This document shows positions 27,085-38,109 of a stretch of 64,000 bases of DNA, in pieces. The first letter of the stretch is position 1, and each line of letters begins with the position of its first letter. The notes beneath the pieces were generated by a model. That model was not told the DNA's origin, did no database searches, and was given only the letters and a program-made list of their open reading frames with translations. A program made the position numbers and the translations under genes. The DNA comes from Zanthoxylum bungeanum (Eukaryota > Streptophyta > Magnoliopsida > Sapindales > Rutaceae): positions 1 through 64,000 of the forward strand of contig SKCR01034816.1 in NCBI GenBank assembly GCA_019454045.1. The letters are read 5' to 3'.

Positions 27085-29690
27085 ATGGCTTCCGCAAAAT
27101 CATTAGTATCCGACATCGCATCCAGGGTAAGCTCGGTTCCATCAAACTACATACGACCAGCATCAGATCGTCCAAATCTTGATGAAGTTTGTCTTGGTGA
27201 TTGCATTCCTCTAGTTGATCTCCAATGTCTCAATGGCCCAAACCGCCCTGAAGTGATCAAACAGATAGGTCAAGCTTGTCAAGATTATGGTTTCTTTCAG
27301 GTATGCGTATTACAAACAGGCATGTATTGAAGATTCTTATATAATAACACATTTTTGTTATTTCCTTTATGTAAGATTAAAAACCATGGGATCCCAGAAG
27401 AGGTGATAGCCAAGATGTTATGTGTGTCAAGAGAATTTTTCCATTTGCCTGAGATTGAAAGATTGAAGAATTATTCGGACGATCCAATGAAGGCGACAAG
27501 ACTCTCTACTAGTTTCAATGTAAAAACTGAAAAAGTATCCAACTGGAGGGATTACTTAAGACTCCATTGCCACCCTTTAGAGGACTACATGCCTGAATGG
27601 CCCACCAACCCTCAATCTTTCAGGTACTATTTTTACATACATACAACATTTTAAGGTTTTAATCATATATAAAATTACGCTAGTTATAATCTTTATACAC
27701 CTTTGGAGAATATGTGTAACAATAAGGAATTTAAAAATTTAATTACAAAATTCTAAGACAAGTATTAATTAGTCCAACCACTCTCAAGTCTCGTAACCAC
27801 ACACTTTGTCTAAATAGAAATTAAAGAGTAAGAATCAACACAATCAATGCATGAGATTTTATTGATGGAGTGAAAAACTATTGATAGAGAAATTTTTTTT
27901 TTTTTTTTTGAAATCGTTGGAAACCCCACCGCCAAACCACCCATTCGGCTTAAGCGAAGCAGGTAAAACCCCTGGCTATCCCAGACACTCACAAGAAACA
28001 CACTCTCTGGATTCGAATCCACGACCTCAAGGTGAGATTCTGAACTCTACACCACCAAGCCATGTCATTTGGGGATGAGAAAAATCACTTTGGATATAGG
28101 TTATCACCCAAAGTCACTAGTAAAACAAACTTAATGATGACGTTGATCGATAGGCAAAATCTTTGCTAACTTAACTACCCTAACAGTAATAACTTCTTTA
28201 AAAAAAAAACAGTAATAAGTTGAAGAAACTCTTCTACCCGCTAGACCCGGCCAAGGTTCCGGTTCGGAACCGGAACCGAACCGGTTGGAACCAGACGGTT
28301 CCGGTTCCAACCGGTTCCGGTTCGGTTAGGGTTCCAACCGGAACCGGTTTGAATTTATACAATAATATATATTTTTTTTATTTTTTAGATAAGAATTTTA
28401 TTTGTAATTTAGTGTAATTATGTAATGTAATTTAACATAATTTGTAATTTACATAATTTTATTTGTAATTATGTAATTTTATTTGTAATTATTTTCAAAA
28501 AAAATAATTTAATGTAATTATTTGTAATTTAACTTTTATTTTCAAAAAAGTAAAAAAAAAAAAAACAAATGAAACCGGAACCGGAACCGAACTGTTCGGT
28601 TCCGGTTTCGGTTCCATTTTAGTGTGGAACTGGAACCGAACCGGAATTAACCGGTTCGGAACCGAACCGAACCACCGGCCCGGTCTACTACCCGCACTAA
28701 GCAGCCTTTTCCGAACTCCAATATTTCTTTACTCGAACTCCACCAAACGAACTCACTCCGAAGAAAAAGTTTAATAAATATCAATATTAAATTAAATATA
28801 AGACATATTTATATTTAATTATATATAAATTTTTATCTAATAACTACATACCTATCACAATTTGATAAAAGCTCGGCATAAATCCGAATCCAAGTCCTTT
28901 GTATATATCAAATGTAGTTGGATTATAAAACCAATAAAAGGGTAGGAAAGGAAAAAAGAAAGGAGGGGATCTTAATTCATATATAATTCAAATGAAGTTG
29001 CAACATCTGAAATTTTACTTTGTTCGACAGAGAGGATGTTGCTGATTATTGCAGAAATGCTAGAGGGTTAGCATTGACACTGCTTGAAGCAATTTCTCAG
29101 AGCTTAGGCCTGGAAAGGGATTACATAAACAAAGCACTAGGCAAGCATGGGCAGCACATGGCCATCAATTACTATCCACCATGTCCGCAACCGGATTTGA
29201 CGTACGGGTTACCCGGCCATGCTGATCCTAATGTAATCACCATTCTTCTTCAAGATGACGTGCCAGGCTTACAAGTTCTCAAAGATGGCAAGTGGGTTGC
29301 TGTCAATCCCATTCCACACACCTTCACTGTCAATATTGGAGATCAAATTCAGGTGTCATTTCTTCTGCAGAGAGTCTGACAAAAATTATGCTTCAATTTT
29401 CATACGTACGGTTCAAATAATTTTACTGCCTTCCTGTGTAGATACTAAGCAATGATCGTTACAAGAGCGTGTTACATCGTGCCGTAGTGAATTGCAACAA
29501 GGAAAGGATTTCAATCCCAACATTCTATTGTCCATCATCTGATGCTGTGATCGGACCAGCAACACAATTGATCAACGATGATAATCCTGCCCTTTACAGG
29601 AACTTTGCATACAGTGAGTACTACGAGAAATTCTGGAACCGGGGGCTTGCAACCGAGACTTGCGTGGACATGTTTAAAATAAAAACTTAA
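27085..29690 (+). CDS. DLO: DMR6-like 2-oxoglutarate/Fe(II)-dependent dioxygenase (DLO), 4 exons
   Basis: Exons are 27085-27300, 27376-27623, 29031-29352 and 29442-29690; all introns are GT-AG and the spliced frame is 344 codons, usual for the family. The N-terminal DIOX_N domain covers about residues 45-150 (G-F-F-Q, N-H-G-I-P). The catalytic jelly roll has the iron ligands His218, Asp220 (H-A-D-P-N) and His274, and the 2-oxoglutarate-binding R284-x-S286. The best family match, from the N-terminus (V-P-S-N-Y-I-R-P) and the G-H-A-D-P-N-V-I-T block, is DMR6/DLO. Members hydroxylate salicylic acid at C3 or C5, and some act as flavone synthase I. They dampen salicylate-based immunity in the cytosol. 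Which reaction this one performs cannot be read from sequence. The 1407-bp intron 2 holds a SINE and a hAT MITE. No frameshift is seen. Confidence 0.93.
27893..28076 (-). mobile_element. tRNA-derived SINE in intron 2 of the dioxygenase gene
   Basis: On the minus strand the element starts near 28076 with a box-A-like TGGCTTGGTGG, then a box-B-like GGATTCGAATCC about 40 bp on, and ends in a poly-A tail (poly-T at 27893-27910 on +). GAGAAA flanks it at 27887-27892 and 28077-28082 as a short target duplication. Pol III boxes, A-tail and duplication define a SINE. No cloverleaf is present, so it is not a tRNA gene. Confidence 0.8.
28242..28687. mobile_element. hAT-type MITE in intron 2 of the dioxygenase gene
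   Basis: A 446-bp element with terminal inverted repeats TAGACCCGGCC and GGCCCGGTCTA, flanked by a perfect 8-bp duplication CTACCCGC (28234-28241 and 28688-28695). Eight-bp duplications are diagnostic of hAT elements. Subterminal regions are full of GGTTCCGGTTC motifs in both orientations, and the core is AT-rich. There is no transposase, so it is non-autonomous. The 65-codon frame over it is not a gene. Confidence 0.92.
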
Positions 29691-29999
29691 CTACTAGTTA
29701 AAGTCATTGCTTGCTTATTGTAAGAACTTGGCACTTGGGTGTTGCCTTTAGTAAGATTAATTCCAGTTCTGTAATTCTGTTTTTAAATTAATTATATAAT
29801 AAGGCTTTTCGTTTGTTATAATAATGTGACATTTTTTAACTCATGAAAATTTGTTTTCATTCCATTAGTGGTAAGAGTTATTTCGTCTTCCATCATATTT
29901 TCCTTTACCATTAATAAAATCTTTCATCTTGCCCCAAGTTTTATTAAAAAAATGACTTTCGTTTTATGTATTGTATTGTATATTTATACACGTAGATGT
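29691..29999. other. Downstream flank of the dioxygenase gene
   Basis: AT-rich unique-looking sequence. ATATAATAAGG near 29794-29805 may serve polyadenylation of the dioxygenase mRNA. No gene or recognisable repeat was seen. Confidence 0.4.
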
Positions 30000-30611
30000 T
30001 GGCGGATGTGTCGTAATTAAATTAAACATGCATATTATGTAACATTCATGCATAACTCTAATAAAGACTAAACATACAATCAATACTAACTCAAGAACTT
30101 AGAAAAAAACATGTAATTGTCGTGTGTAGAAGATGAAAATACTCCAAACCAAGTCGAGAAATCTTTGTCCTTAAGAACTTATTAGCCCTGCCTCGGTGCA
30201 CTTACTGATGTATTGGCTAACGTTCTCCCAATATATTTGGTTGCTTCTTGATCAAAAGATGCACTCCTTGAATCAAGATCTACAAACTTGAAAATGGTGG
30301 AAACTCTATTTTATTATTGGTTAGACTCTCTAATTATGTATAATGACAAATGGGAAAAGTCAATAATTAAATGAGAACCTAATGATATCCATTTATAGAC
30401 ATGTAGGGGTGCCTTTGTAGGCACTCTTTAGTTTAAGGATATAATTCTTCTAAATGTTACACTCCTCTATGATGCCCTTTGAACTCAAGAGTTATATTCT
30501 ATCAATTTTAGAGGACATGCCCCTTTAATTTGTGTCTCTCCTATAGGACACATGCTAAGAGGCATGTCTCTGAAATGCAACACCTTATAAATATTAGAGA
30601 ATTTATTACCA
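30000..30611 (-). repeat. Probable 3' LTR of Copia-4
   Basis: On the minus strand the tract GAATTGTGGGGGA (about 30612-30624) is a typical copia polypurine tract followed by an LTR start TGGTAATAAATTC at 30611. The left edge is uncertain and no partner LTR is present, because the 5' end of Copia-4 is lost at 42721. Confidence 0.5.
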
Positions 30612-32103
30612 TCCCCCACAATTCTCTAATATTAATGTGGACACTTAAAAAAAATTTCCTTGAAATAGAGCTGCATCAGATTAGGTAGCTTTCGCCTTGA
30701 ACCTTTCATAGTAAATGACTATCGGATTTACTTGGCAAACCAGTGACCATAGCCTTGAACTACTTCGCCGTTGGTGTAAAACAAGACAATAGCCATAACA
30801 CAGCTTCACTTCGATCATTTTTTATTCTACTGTTGTGTTCAATTGGCCATGAATATTGGTATGGCTTCATCAAGTATTTTAGGGAATCCAGCCTTTAAGA
30901 GTCCTATGGAAGCGGTTTCACTTCTTACTTGAAATAGGTGATCTACTGTAAAAGATACTCTGTCTTTACCCAGATTAGGACTCTTCTCCCAATGTAGCGA
31001 TCATTAAAATATTTCGCCTATCCTAATCGTGACAGATAGCACTATGCATCATTACAGTAATGGGAAATAGTATAGAACTTTACAGTGCTTGGTTTGAATT
31101 GTAAAAAAATTCAGTTGTCCATTTTGAACCTAGAACTTGGGATCTCCAACCAGCTAGGTTGAGTTTCCACAATGATAATTCTTAATTTCTAGGCTTCAAG
31201 TCCATTCCCTTCGATGACTTCTCAACTTGCTCTCGAGGTAAACCTTTACTAAGTAGATCTGTTATGTTTTCCTTTGATTTAACATAATCTATTGAAATTA
31301 TGTTGCTTGAGAGTATTTTCCTTATGGTATTGTATCTTTGATGTATATGTCGAGATGTACAATTATACATTTTAAATTTTGGCCTCTCCTAATAGCCGAT
31401 TAGCTATCACAATGTATGCTTATAGCAGACACCGATTTTGGCCAGTTTGGAATATCCTCTAAGAAATTTCAAAGCTGTTCTACTTTTTCTGCAGCTTTTT
31501 CTAATGCTATGAAATCATAGTCCATTGTATACCGGGAAATACACGTTTGTCTAGAGGATTTCCATGATATGGCTGTACCCCCTAACGTGAAAATAATCCA
31601 CTCATGGACTTAGAATTTGTTGTATCAGATATCCAGTTAGCATTGATGTACCATTCTAAAACAACATGATTTCTTATATAATACAAACCATATTTTGAAG
31701 TTTCTCTCAAATACCTCAAAACTCTTACTATGACTTTCCAGTAGGTATTTCCTGGATTGCCTGTTTACGACTTGAGCGATATCTGGTCATGTATAATTCA
31801 TAAGATATATCAGACTTCCGATGATTCTCGAATACTCTAATTGAATTACGCTCGAACAGTATTCTTTGACAAATGAAGAGTTAGGTTCATATGAGTCATA
31901 ACTACGTTTAAATCTCATTGTTATATTTCTCAAGTATTTTCTCAACATAATGAGCTTGAGAAAATATGTATCCCTCTGATGTTATAGAAATTTTAATTCT
32001 TAGAATCATATCAGTCACTCCTAAATCTTTCATGTCAAATTCCTGGTCAATGTTTACTTGGTAGACTGAATCATCTCATGATTACTACCATTTATTAGCA
32101 TAT
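30612..32103 (-). pseudogene. Copia-4 distal part: RNase H and second half of reverse transcriptase, decayed
   Basis: The RNase H C-terminus at 31182-31370 keeps H-I-H-Q-R-Y-N-T-I-R and the K-S-K-E-N-I-T-D-L-L segment. Upstream to 32103 are decayed reverse transcriptase and RNase H pieces with many stops. The frame breaks at 32103, where the Athila-like element is inserted, and resumes at 40237. Confidence 0.85.
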
Positions 32104-34176
32104 TGACCGGCGTAAACACACACGTAAACGCAAGCGCACGTATCGTTCAAGTAGTATAAAAATATCGATCCCACGAGGACTTAATTTCTACTGTTGTTAT
32201 TAATTATTGATACTATATTTAAAAATATCTAATTGAGGGAGAAGAGAATGATTGCTTGATTGATTTGGTTGATTGTAGATTTGCTAAATAAATAAATAAA
32301 TAAAAAGACAAAAGAAAATACTAAGGAAAATAACAAAAGACACAAAGATCTAGGGTTGTGAATCATTCTAATATCATTTAAAAGATGAAGTGGTTATTTT
32401 ATGTTTGTGTAATAAATCAGTTTACTAACCTGGAACACTAAATTATGCAAAAGCCTCTGTCGATGGTCAGACACAAATACCCAGTTTAACCCAATTGAAA
32501 TATGTCTATGTCAACCAAATTATCTGGATTCATTAAGTGTAAGTTCCAATTATGGCTACCCCCGCCCGACAGGTATATTCCTATCCTGTAAGGAAATCTA
32601 TTAAAGGGTTATCTATCCTCAAGGAAGATCGTGGGCTATTAAGTCTAAGGCTGAAACCTAAAATCCCTATGTCTAGTTCATTTTAGATTTACCACATCAA
32701 TCTTATTGGTGATCAGACAACAAGAAGCATTAAGCTTAAGACTTAATAAGTAAACCTTTAAATTACCCAAACTATAAAACAACCCCTTATAAACCGGTGA
32801 TATTAGAATTCATCACAACCCCAGATAACTAACACATAACTAGGGCTAGTAACAACTTAAAAGTAAAAGACATAAAGTAAAAATACTGAAAAGTAAAAGA
32901 CATAAAGTAAAACTGAAAAGTAAAATAAAATAAAATGCTAAGGTAAAAGGAATTACTTTTACTACTACTAATTTAGATATCTCCCATAAAATAATATATA
33001 AACTTGTGATATTATTTTACCAACCGACCAATCTGGCGGTATCCTGATTAAGTCAAATTAAGTCCAACCAGCCATATAGGCGGTAATATTTGTCCATAAT
33101 CCAGCCATAAAGGCGGTACCAAAATAAATTTACCAACCGACCAATCTGGCGGTATCCTTGATTAGTCAGGTTTAAACCAGATTAAATTGAATTGCCAACC
33201 GACCAATATAGCGGTATCCTTTATTAATCAGTATTTTAAATAGTGAATATATTTTTTTTAAGGGAGATTAATCTAAATATAGTAACAGTAAAAGAATTAC
33301 CTTTCACCCTAGCTTGGAAATTACCTCCTCATTACTGAAAAGTAAAAAAACTGAAAAATTAAAGAAAGAAAAGTACTGTGCGTAAAAGTAAATTGCGGAA
33401 AGTAAAAACTGAAAAGTAAAGAAAAGAAAGTGCGAAACTGAAAATTAATTACTGAAAACTAAAAATAAACAAACTAGATACAATCTTCTTATTTATTCAT
33501 TAAGAATTTCAAAGAAGAAAGTATGAATTTTACAAATGAAATGGCTTGGTATTTATAGGCAAAATTTTGCCACCATCAAATCATCCATCAAATTCTCCAC
33601 CAAATCCATTATTAATTTCTCCACTAATTACTCCACCAAATCCATAATTGCTCCACTAATTTCTTATCTTGTTTGGTGTTGATTTGATAATTTTTATTAA
33701 TTATTAATTAATTATATTTTGCTTTGAAAATGATTGATAATGACTTTTAATAATTACACTCCACACACTTCTGGATGGTTCATCAATTTCGGTCATGAAA
33801 TCTTCAGAATTCGAAAATATTTTCTCTTTCAAAGTTGTATATCTTTGAGTCTTCTTTAATCTGGAACTTGAATCAGCTCAATCCGATATGAGTAAAGAGT
33901 TATGCCCCAAATACGACAGATGCGCAAAACTGGAATTTCCAAAACTGCACTTCGTCAAAAACGCCCTTTCAAGTTTCCAATCTCCAAAATTAATATATCA
34001 AGTCCAATAATTGCCCTTATTTGATCCACATTTCGTCCTAAATGATTTCATTGAGTCCCGATATTATTTTATCTGCAAAATAAAATAAAACATACAAAAC
34101 GTTCATCAAACCCGAGAAACTAAACAAAATATTAAGTAAAAGGGGCGGTAAATATTGATATATTTTCCGCTCATCA
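32104..34176 (-). repeat. 3' LTR of the Athila-like element
   Basis: 2073 bp, near-identical to 38110-40231. It contains an (AATA)n run near 32285-32300 and tandem units around CCAACCGACCAAT...GGCGGTATCC at about 33018-33220. Confidence 0.95.
33018..33222 (-). repeat. Tandem repeats inside the LTR
   Basis: Units of about 30-50 bp begin CCAACCGACCAAT and end GGCGGTATCC. Three clear and two diverged copies are seen. The same array occurs at the matching place in the other LTR (about 39025-39228), so it predates the insertion. Confidence 0.8.
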
Positions 34177-34190
34177 CACCCCCCAACCTA
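34177..34190 (-). other. Polypurine tract of the Athila-like element
   Basis: On the minus strand TAGGTTGGGGGGTG directly precedes the 3' LTR. A related purine block (AGGTTTGGGGGAGG) at about 35411-35426 is a second, internal tract of the kind found in Athila-type elements. Confidence 0.75.
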
Positions 34191-35504
34191 ACATTTTGCT
34201 AGTCCTCGAGCAAAATAATAAAATAAAATTAAATTAAACTAAGCCACTTTCGTAGGGATCACGGTTGCATTTAGCATATGCAACAAGCCTTTAAACCCCT
34301 AGGTGTCCCTAGTGGACGAGTTGTAGTCTCGTGAGGGTTTACAGCAACGATACCCACAAACGTTTTACAAAAGTAAAAAGATAATAAAACTAATGCACAC
34401 AAAAGCAAAAAGACAAGCGAAAAGAAAAGAGAATAAAGATGTTAGTGACTAATCAGGTGAAACTTCTACTCCAAGTTACTAGTTGTTTTGTTTTATTCTA
34501 AATTACTGAATAAGTAAATTCTCCGATTATTTTTACCATTCTCCATATACACAGCTAACAAAATATTAATCAACTCATTTTTGCCCACAACAGTCATAAG
34601 TGCAGTTGATAAGAGAGTAATATTTTTGTCCTAAAGTTCTATCAGATTTCACACCTTTTGGTAGCAATGGAATAATTTTCTCATTTTTCTGATTTTTTCT
34701 TTGATTTTTCTTTTTTATTTTTTATTTATATACAATATCTTCCATCTATGTAGCGAGTGTTGGGTCGGTGGCTCCCAAACCAGTTGGCTTTAGGGCACCA
34801 GGTGTTAAGACACCCCTACAGACTTAATTACCCAGACTTCAGATATATATATTTTTTGCAGCATCTTTGATCCATGTAACGAGCTTTGGGCCAGTGACTC
34901 CCAAACCAGTTGGCTTTAGGGCACTAGGTGTTAAAACACCCTTACAGACTTAATAACTCGGATCTCAGAAGTTTTTTTTTTTTTTTTTTTTTTTACTCCA
35001 CTGCTTTTTGAGATGTTTCCTCCAATTAAACTAGAGCACTGAATATTACAAACTTTTCAATTTTAGCTCATGTCGTATGTTACTATATATGTTGATAATA
35101 TTGCAACTGAACATATGAAGATCCATTTTAGTCCGTTTAAGGAGAATTCACAAATTAAATAATTCAAATGAAATAAACAAAAATTAACTTGTTTCGAAAA
35201 TAGGCTTGAGATACGTATCAGGAGTGGAAACTCCTTACTCAGCTATCTCTTACCAATTTCACCTTTTTAGTCAAAATAAAAACACAAAAACACAAAATAT
35301 TTTTGTAATTTTTGAAAATTTTTCAATTTTTTTTGTATTTTTCGAAAAATTTTGGACTAAAAAAAAAAAATAACACACAAACTAAAAAAAAAAACAAGGT
35401 ACTGATCAACTAATTCCCTCCCCCAAACCTAAATGAGACATTGTCCCCAATGTCTTAAACAGTAGAAGAAGAGTTTAGAAGATAATACCTGGTTAGCTGA
35501 AATT
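34191..35504 (-). other. Non-coding 3' region of the Athila-like element
   Basis: AT-rich with long T and A runs (34976-34994, 35330-35395). It contains a diverged direct duplication of about 115 bp: the blocks ACCAGTTGGCTTTAGGGCAC and GTTA(A)GACACCC occur at about 34780 and 34902. No coding sequence was seen. Confidence 0.6.
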
Positions 35505-36166
35505 CTACAGGAAATTAAAGGTTAAGATCCAGATTAACCGACGCCTCTTACCACGATCGTCCCCAGACCAATTTATCTTTGAAATGATAGGGTCAACTTG
35601 TGGTTCATAGGCTATGAGTTGGTCTATTAGATCCGGAGCAGTTCTGGCAGTGAAGAGGAGTTCTTTCATAGGTTTTGACACGAACCCATTTCTCCGAGCA
35701 TCATCAAGAAAAACACAAAGAAAATCATAAAATCCATCAACGTTAAGCAGTCCAAGCGGTTTCTGGTGTATGTTCAGGTTCGCCCAAGATAGAACTATAA
35801 AAATTTCCTCCAATGTGCCCAAGCCACCTGGCAAAGCGATAAAAGCATCAGCACGGTTAATCATTTCTACCAGTCGTTCAGACATACCTGGCACGATCAG
35901 TTCCTCTCCGTTTGATGAACCAATAAGATTTGCCTCTGCCAAGGTTTTGGGATGATTCCCAAAACATGACTGCCTCCTTCCTGTACAGCCTTTGAAACGA
36001 TCCCCATAAGTCCAAGATTTCCTCCGCCATATATTAAGTGCATATTCCTTGCTGCTAAGACTCGACCCAATTCCTGTGCTGCTTCTATGTATTGTGGCTT
36101 AGTACCAACACTACTACCGCAAAACACACAGATGTTTTCAACTCGTCTTCTTGAAGTGGCTTCCAT
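35505..36166 (-). pseudogene. LOG: Captured intronless LOG (cytokinin riboside 5'-monophosphate phosphoribohydrolase), two frameshifts
   Basis: LOG enzymes release active cytokinin bases from their nucleotides in the cytosol. The copy starts at an ATG at 36166 (M-E-A-T-S) and covers the whole protein: I-C-V-F-C-G-S-S, the [10 protein letters not shown] nucleotide site, the L-P-G-G-L-G-T-L-E-E signature and the N-W-S-G C-terminal part. Start to family-expected stop (35515) is 652 nt, two short of 218 codons, the normal family length. One base is missing after the I-I-P-K codons (about 35944) and one near the end (about 35526), so the annotated frame breaks and overruns to 35505. Plant LOG genes have several introns; this has none, which implies origin from an mRNA. 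No poly-A tail follows. It lies inside the Athila-like element in the same orientation as its LTR promoter. If the two indels are sequencing errors it would be an intact gene. Confidence 0.9.
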
Positions 36167-36907
36167 TTTTTTTATGTATTTCTTTTTCAAATCAGGATGC
36201 CTTCAAAAGTGCAATGACGGGCTGAATTTATAGTACCTGAAAAAGGGTGAGTAATAATAGCACTAATATCTTCCAAAGGACGATTGTTAGCTAAACAACA
36301 AAAGAGATCGTGAAAGGTCAAAAAGTCTGGATCCTGTCTACGAAAATAAAGATAATTACAATAGAAAAGCGAATCAAAGCAATAATTAAGGCAACAGAAT
36401 TGTGTACGCAATACGCCACTCGCTTAGTATAAATTCATTAGGATGTGTCTCAAGATTTCATTCCTTATTCAGCCATCGCTAATGAATTGTTTCTCATCTT
36501 TGATTGCCAAACACAATTCCTTCTGTCTTAAAATGCTTCGTTTGTGCCTTTCCCTACAAAAATAACACACAAAATTAAAAAGTTCACACAAAATATGAAA
36601 ACAAATTACAACAAATTGCATGGGTTGCCTCCCTGCTAGCGCTAAATTTTTCGTCTTCAGCCAGACGTGACTGAAATTCATCTGTTAAGGAGGTTTCAAT
36701 GTCGTTTTGGATGTCCGATTAAAGACAATCCCGTGAGCGTTGCTTTTGAAGGGTCTCTTCCAACGGTAAAGTGGCAAAAAGAGTTTTGTCTCATTCAGTG
36801 CTCGTGCCACCTTTTTGCTCCTTGTTACTCCAGTGGTTCCTGCAAAGAAAGAAAGAAAATCAGGAGGTCTCGTATGATGCTTGACTTGGAATGGAAATTC
36901 CATTCTG
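36167..36907 (-). other. Non-coding interior between gag-like frame and LOG copy
   Basis: On the minus strand the block AGGGAGGCAACCCATGC (about 36613-36631) matches a conserved 3' UTR block I recall from plant Athila-type non-autonomous elements. The 74-codon frame at 36187-36411 is not recognised; CTTTTTCAG inside it could be a splice acceptor. The 178-codon + strand frame at 36667-37203 is antisense to the gag-like frame and is not called. Confidence 0.5.
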
Positions 36908-37974
36908 TCAAGCTTCTGGTGATATCTTTAATTTGTACTCCCCAAAACAGCGATGTTTCTCCTGAATGCTCTGGATCTTTATTAAGGTCAGACATTTGCT
37001 CCTCCATTTGCTCTGTTCTTGCTCCACCTTTTCTTCACAGATGTATTGTAAAATTCTTGTATTCATCTCTTCATCTGTCATCTGTGAAATACATGCTTCA
37101 AAATTGTCAACCCGAGGATGCAAAGATGTTTCTGACATTAGGTTTTCATCTGATACGACTGGAATGGATGGTTCAGATAGATCTTCTTCAAACATCAAGG
37201 TAAAGCATGCTCCAAGATCTTCATTTTGAGGATTGAAAGTTTGATCCTCCGTTGTTGGTGCAGTTGGTACAAATAGATCAGCTTCATCCTCGTCAGAATC
37301 TGAATAATAAAAGTCAAATTGAGACTTTGCCGGTTCGGGCTCCTGAACTGATACCTCTGGTTGTTGATACTGCTCAGCCTCCTCCTCTGTTGAAGTGTCA
37401 TTGTGAAATGATTGGTACTCGAAGGCTTCATCTATGTCATCTGAAACTGGTTCTTGAGGTATGTAGTTCTGGTTTTCTGTGAATTGTCTCATTTGATTTG
37501 TCATCCTCTGAATGAATTCTGATTGTCTCTGAATACTTTCAAATTGTTTCTGGCTTGTTTCAAGCATTGTATCTAACTTTTCTTTTTGTTTCTTGAACAT
37601 ATCTTCGAGCATGTTTAGCAACTGATCTTCCTCTGATGGTTCTGGTTGTTGATGAAGATCATAGGTAGATGGTGGATAAGATGGAAAATGTGGTTCTGTG
37701 AAATGTGATGGCTCGTCATAACAAGAAGGATCTTGATAGCTCTGCCACCCTGGATGGTATTGTATTTGCAATAATCTCTATGGTGGTTACCATTACAAAT
37801 GTCACATCTCCCCATTGCGTTTTGTTTAGCAAATGTGGTATTGCTTGGTTCTGGCATCCAGTGATAATTGTTGGGCTGGACAACAGGCCTCAGAAAACCG
37901 GACTGTTGCTCCCAAATTTGGGGTGTATTTTCTAGTAAAGCTCGTGATCTCTCAATCTCCCAATAAAGTTCCAT
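36908..37974 (-). pseudogene. Gag C-terminal-like protein of the Athila-like element, one frameshift
   Basis: The first part (37974 to about 37765) has a zinc knuckle C-D-I-C-N-G-N-H-H-R-D-Y-C. After a one-base frame change near 37765 a 287-codon frame follows. It opens with Y-H-P-G-W-Q-S, which matches the N-P-G-W-R/Q-N/S segment after the knuckle in Athila/gypsy gag. A Gln/Lys-rich coiled-coil stretch comes next (about residues 45-110), then a very acidic region rich in Glu, Asp and Ser. The N-terminal retrotrans_gag domain is missing. Related elements use such proteins in particle assembly; here function is unproven. It is the only element-derived reading frame, upstream of the LOG copy. 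Confidence 0.7.
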
Positions 37975-38085
37975 TTTTCAATCACCTGAAAAAAAAAAAA
38001 GAAATAAAAATTACAGATAAAAATAAAGAAAATTAGATACAAGTAAATTAGATAGCTTCAAAATTAATAACTCAAGAAAAATAAG

Positions 38086-38103
38086 TCCCCGGCAACGGCG
38101 CCA
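38086..38103 (-). other. tRNA-Asp primer-binding site
   Basis: The + strand reads TCCCCGGCAACGGCGCCA, the 3' 18 nt of plant tRNA-Asp(GTC) including CCA. On the minus strand this is the primer site 6 bp after the 5' LTR. The match is perfect, and the lineage call (Athila) rests partly on it. Confidence 0.92.
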
Positions 38104-38109
38104 AAAACT

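Noticed and set aside
27893..28076. Possible tRNA gene on the minus strand because of A and B boxes
   Set aside because: No cloverleaf stems can be formed, and an A-tail and target duplication are present; it is a SINE.
28250..28680. GGTTCCGGTTC minisatellite
   Set aside because: The motifs lie inside a bounded element with terminal inverted repeats and an 8-bp duplication, so they are hAT subterminal repeats rather than an independent satellite.
36667..37203. 178-codon + strand frame
   Set aside because: It runs antisense to the gag-like frame, has no recognisable motif, and is explained by the reverse strand's codon bias.
38086..38103. Sequence identical to the 3' end of a tRNA gene
   Set aside because: Only the last 18 nt including CCA are present and they sit next to an LTR, so it is a primer-binding site, not a tRNA gene.
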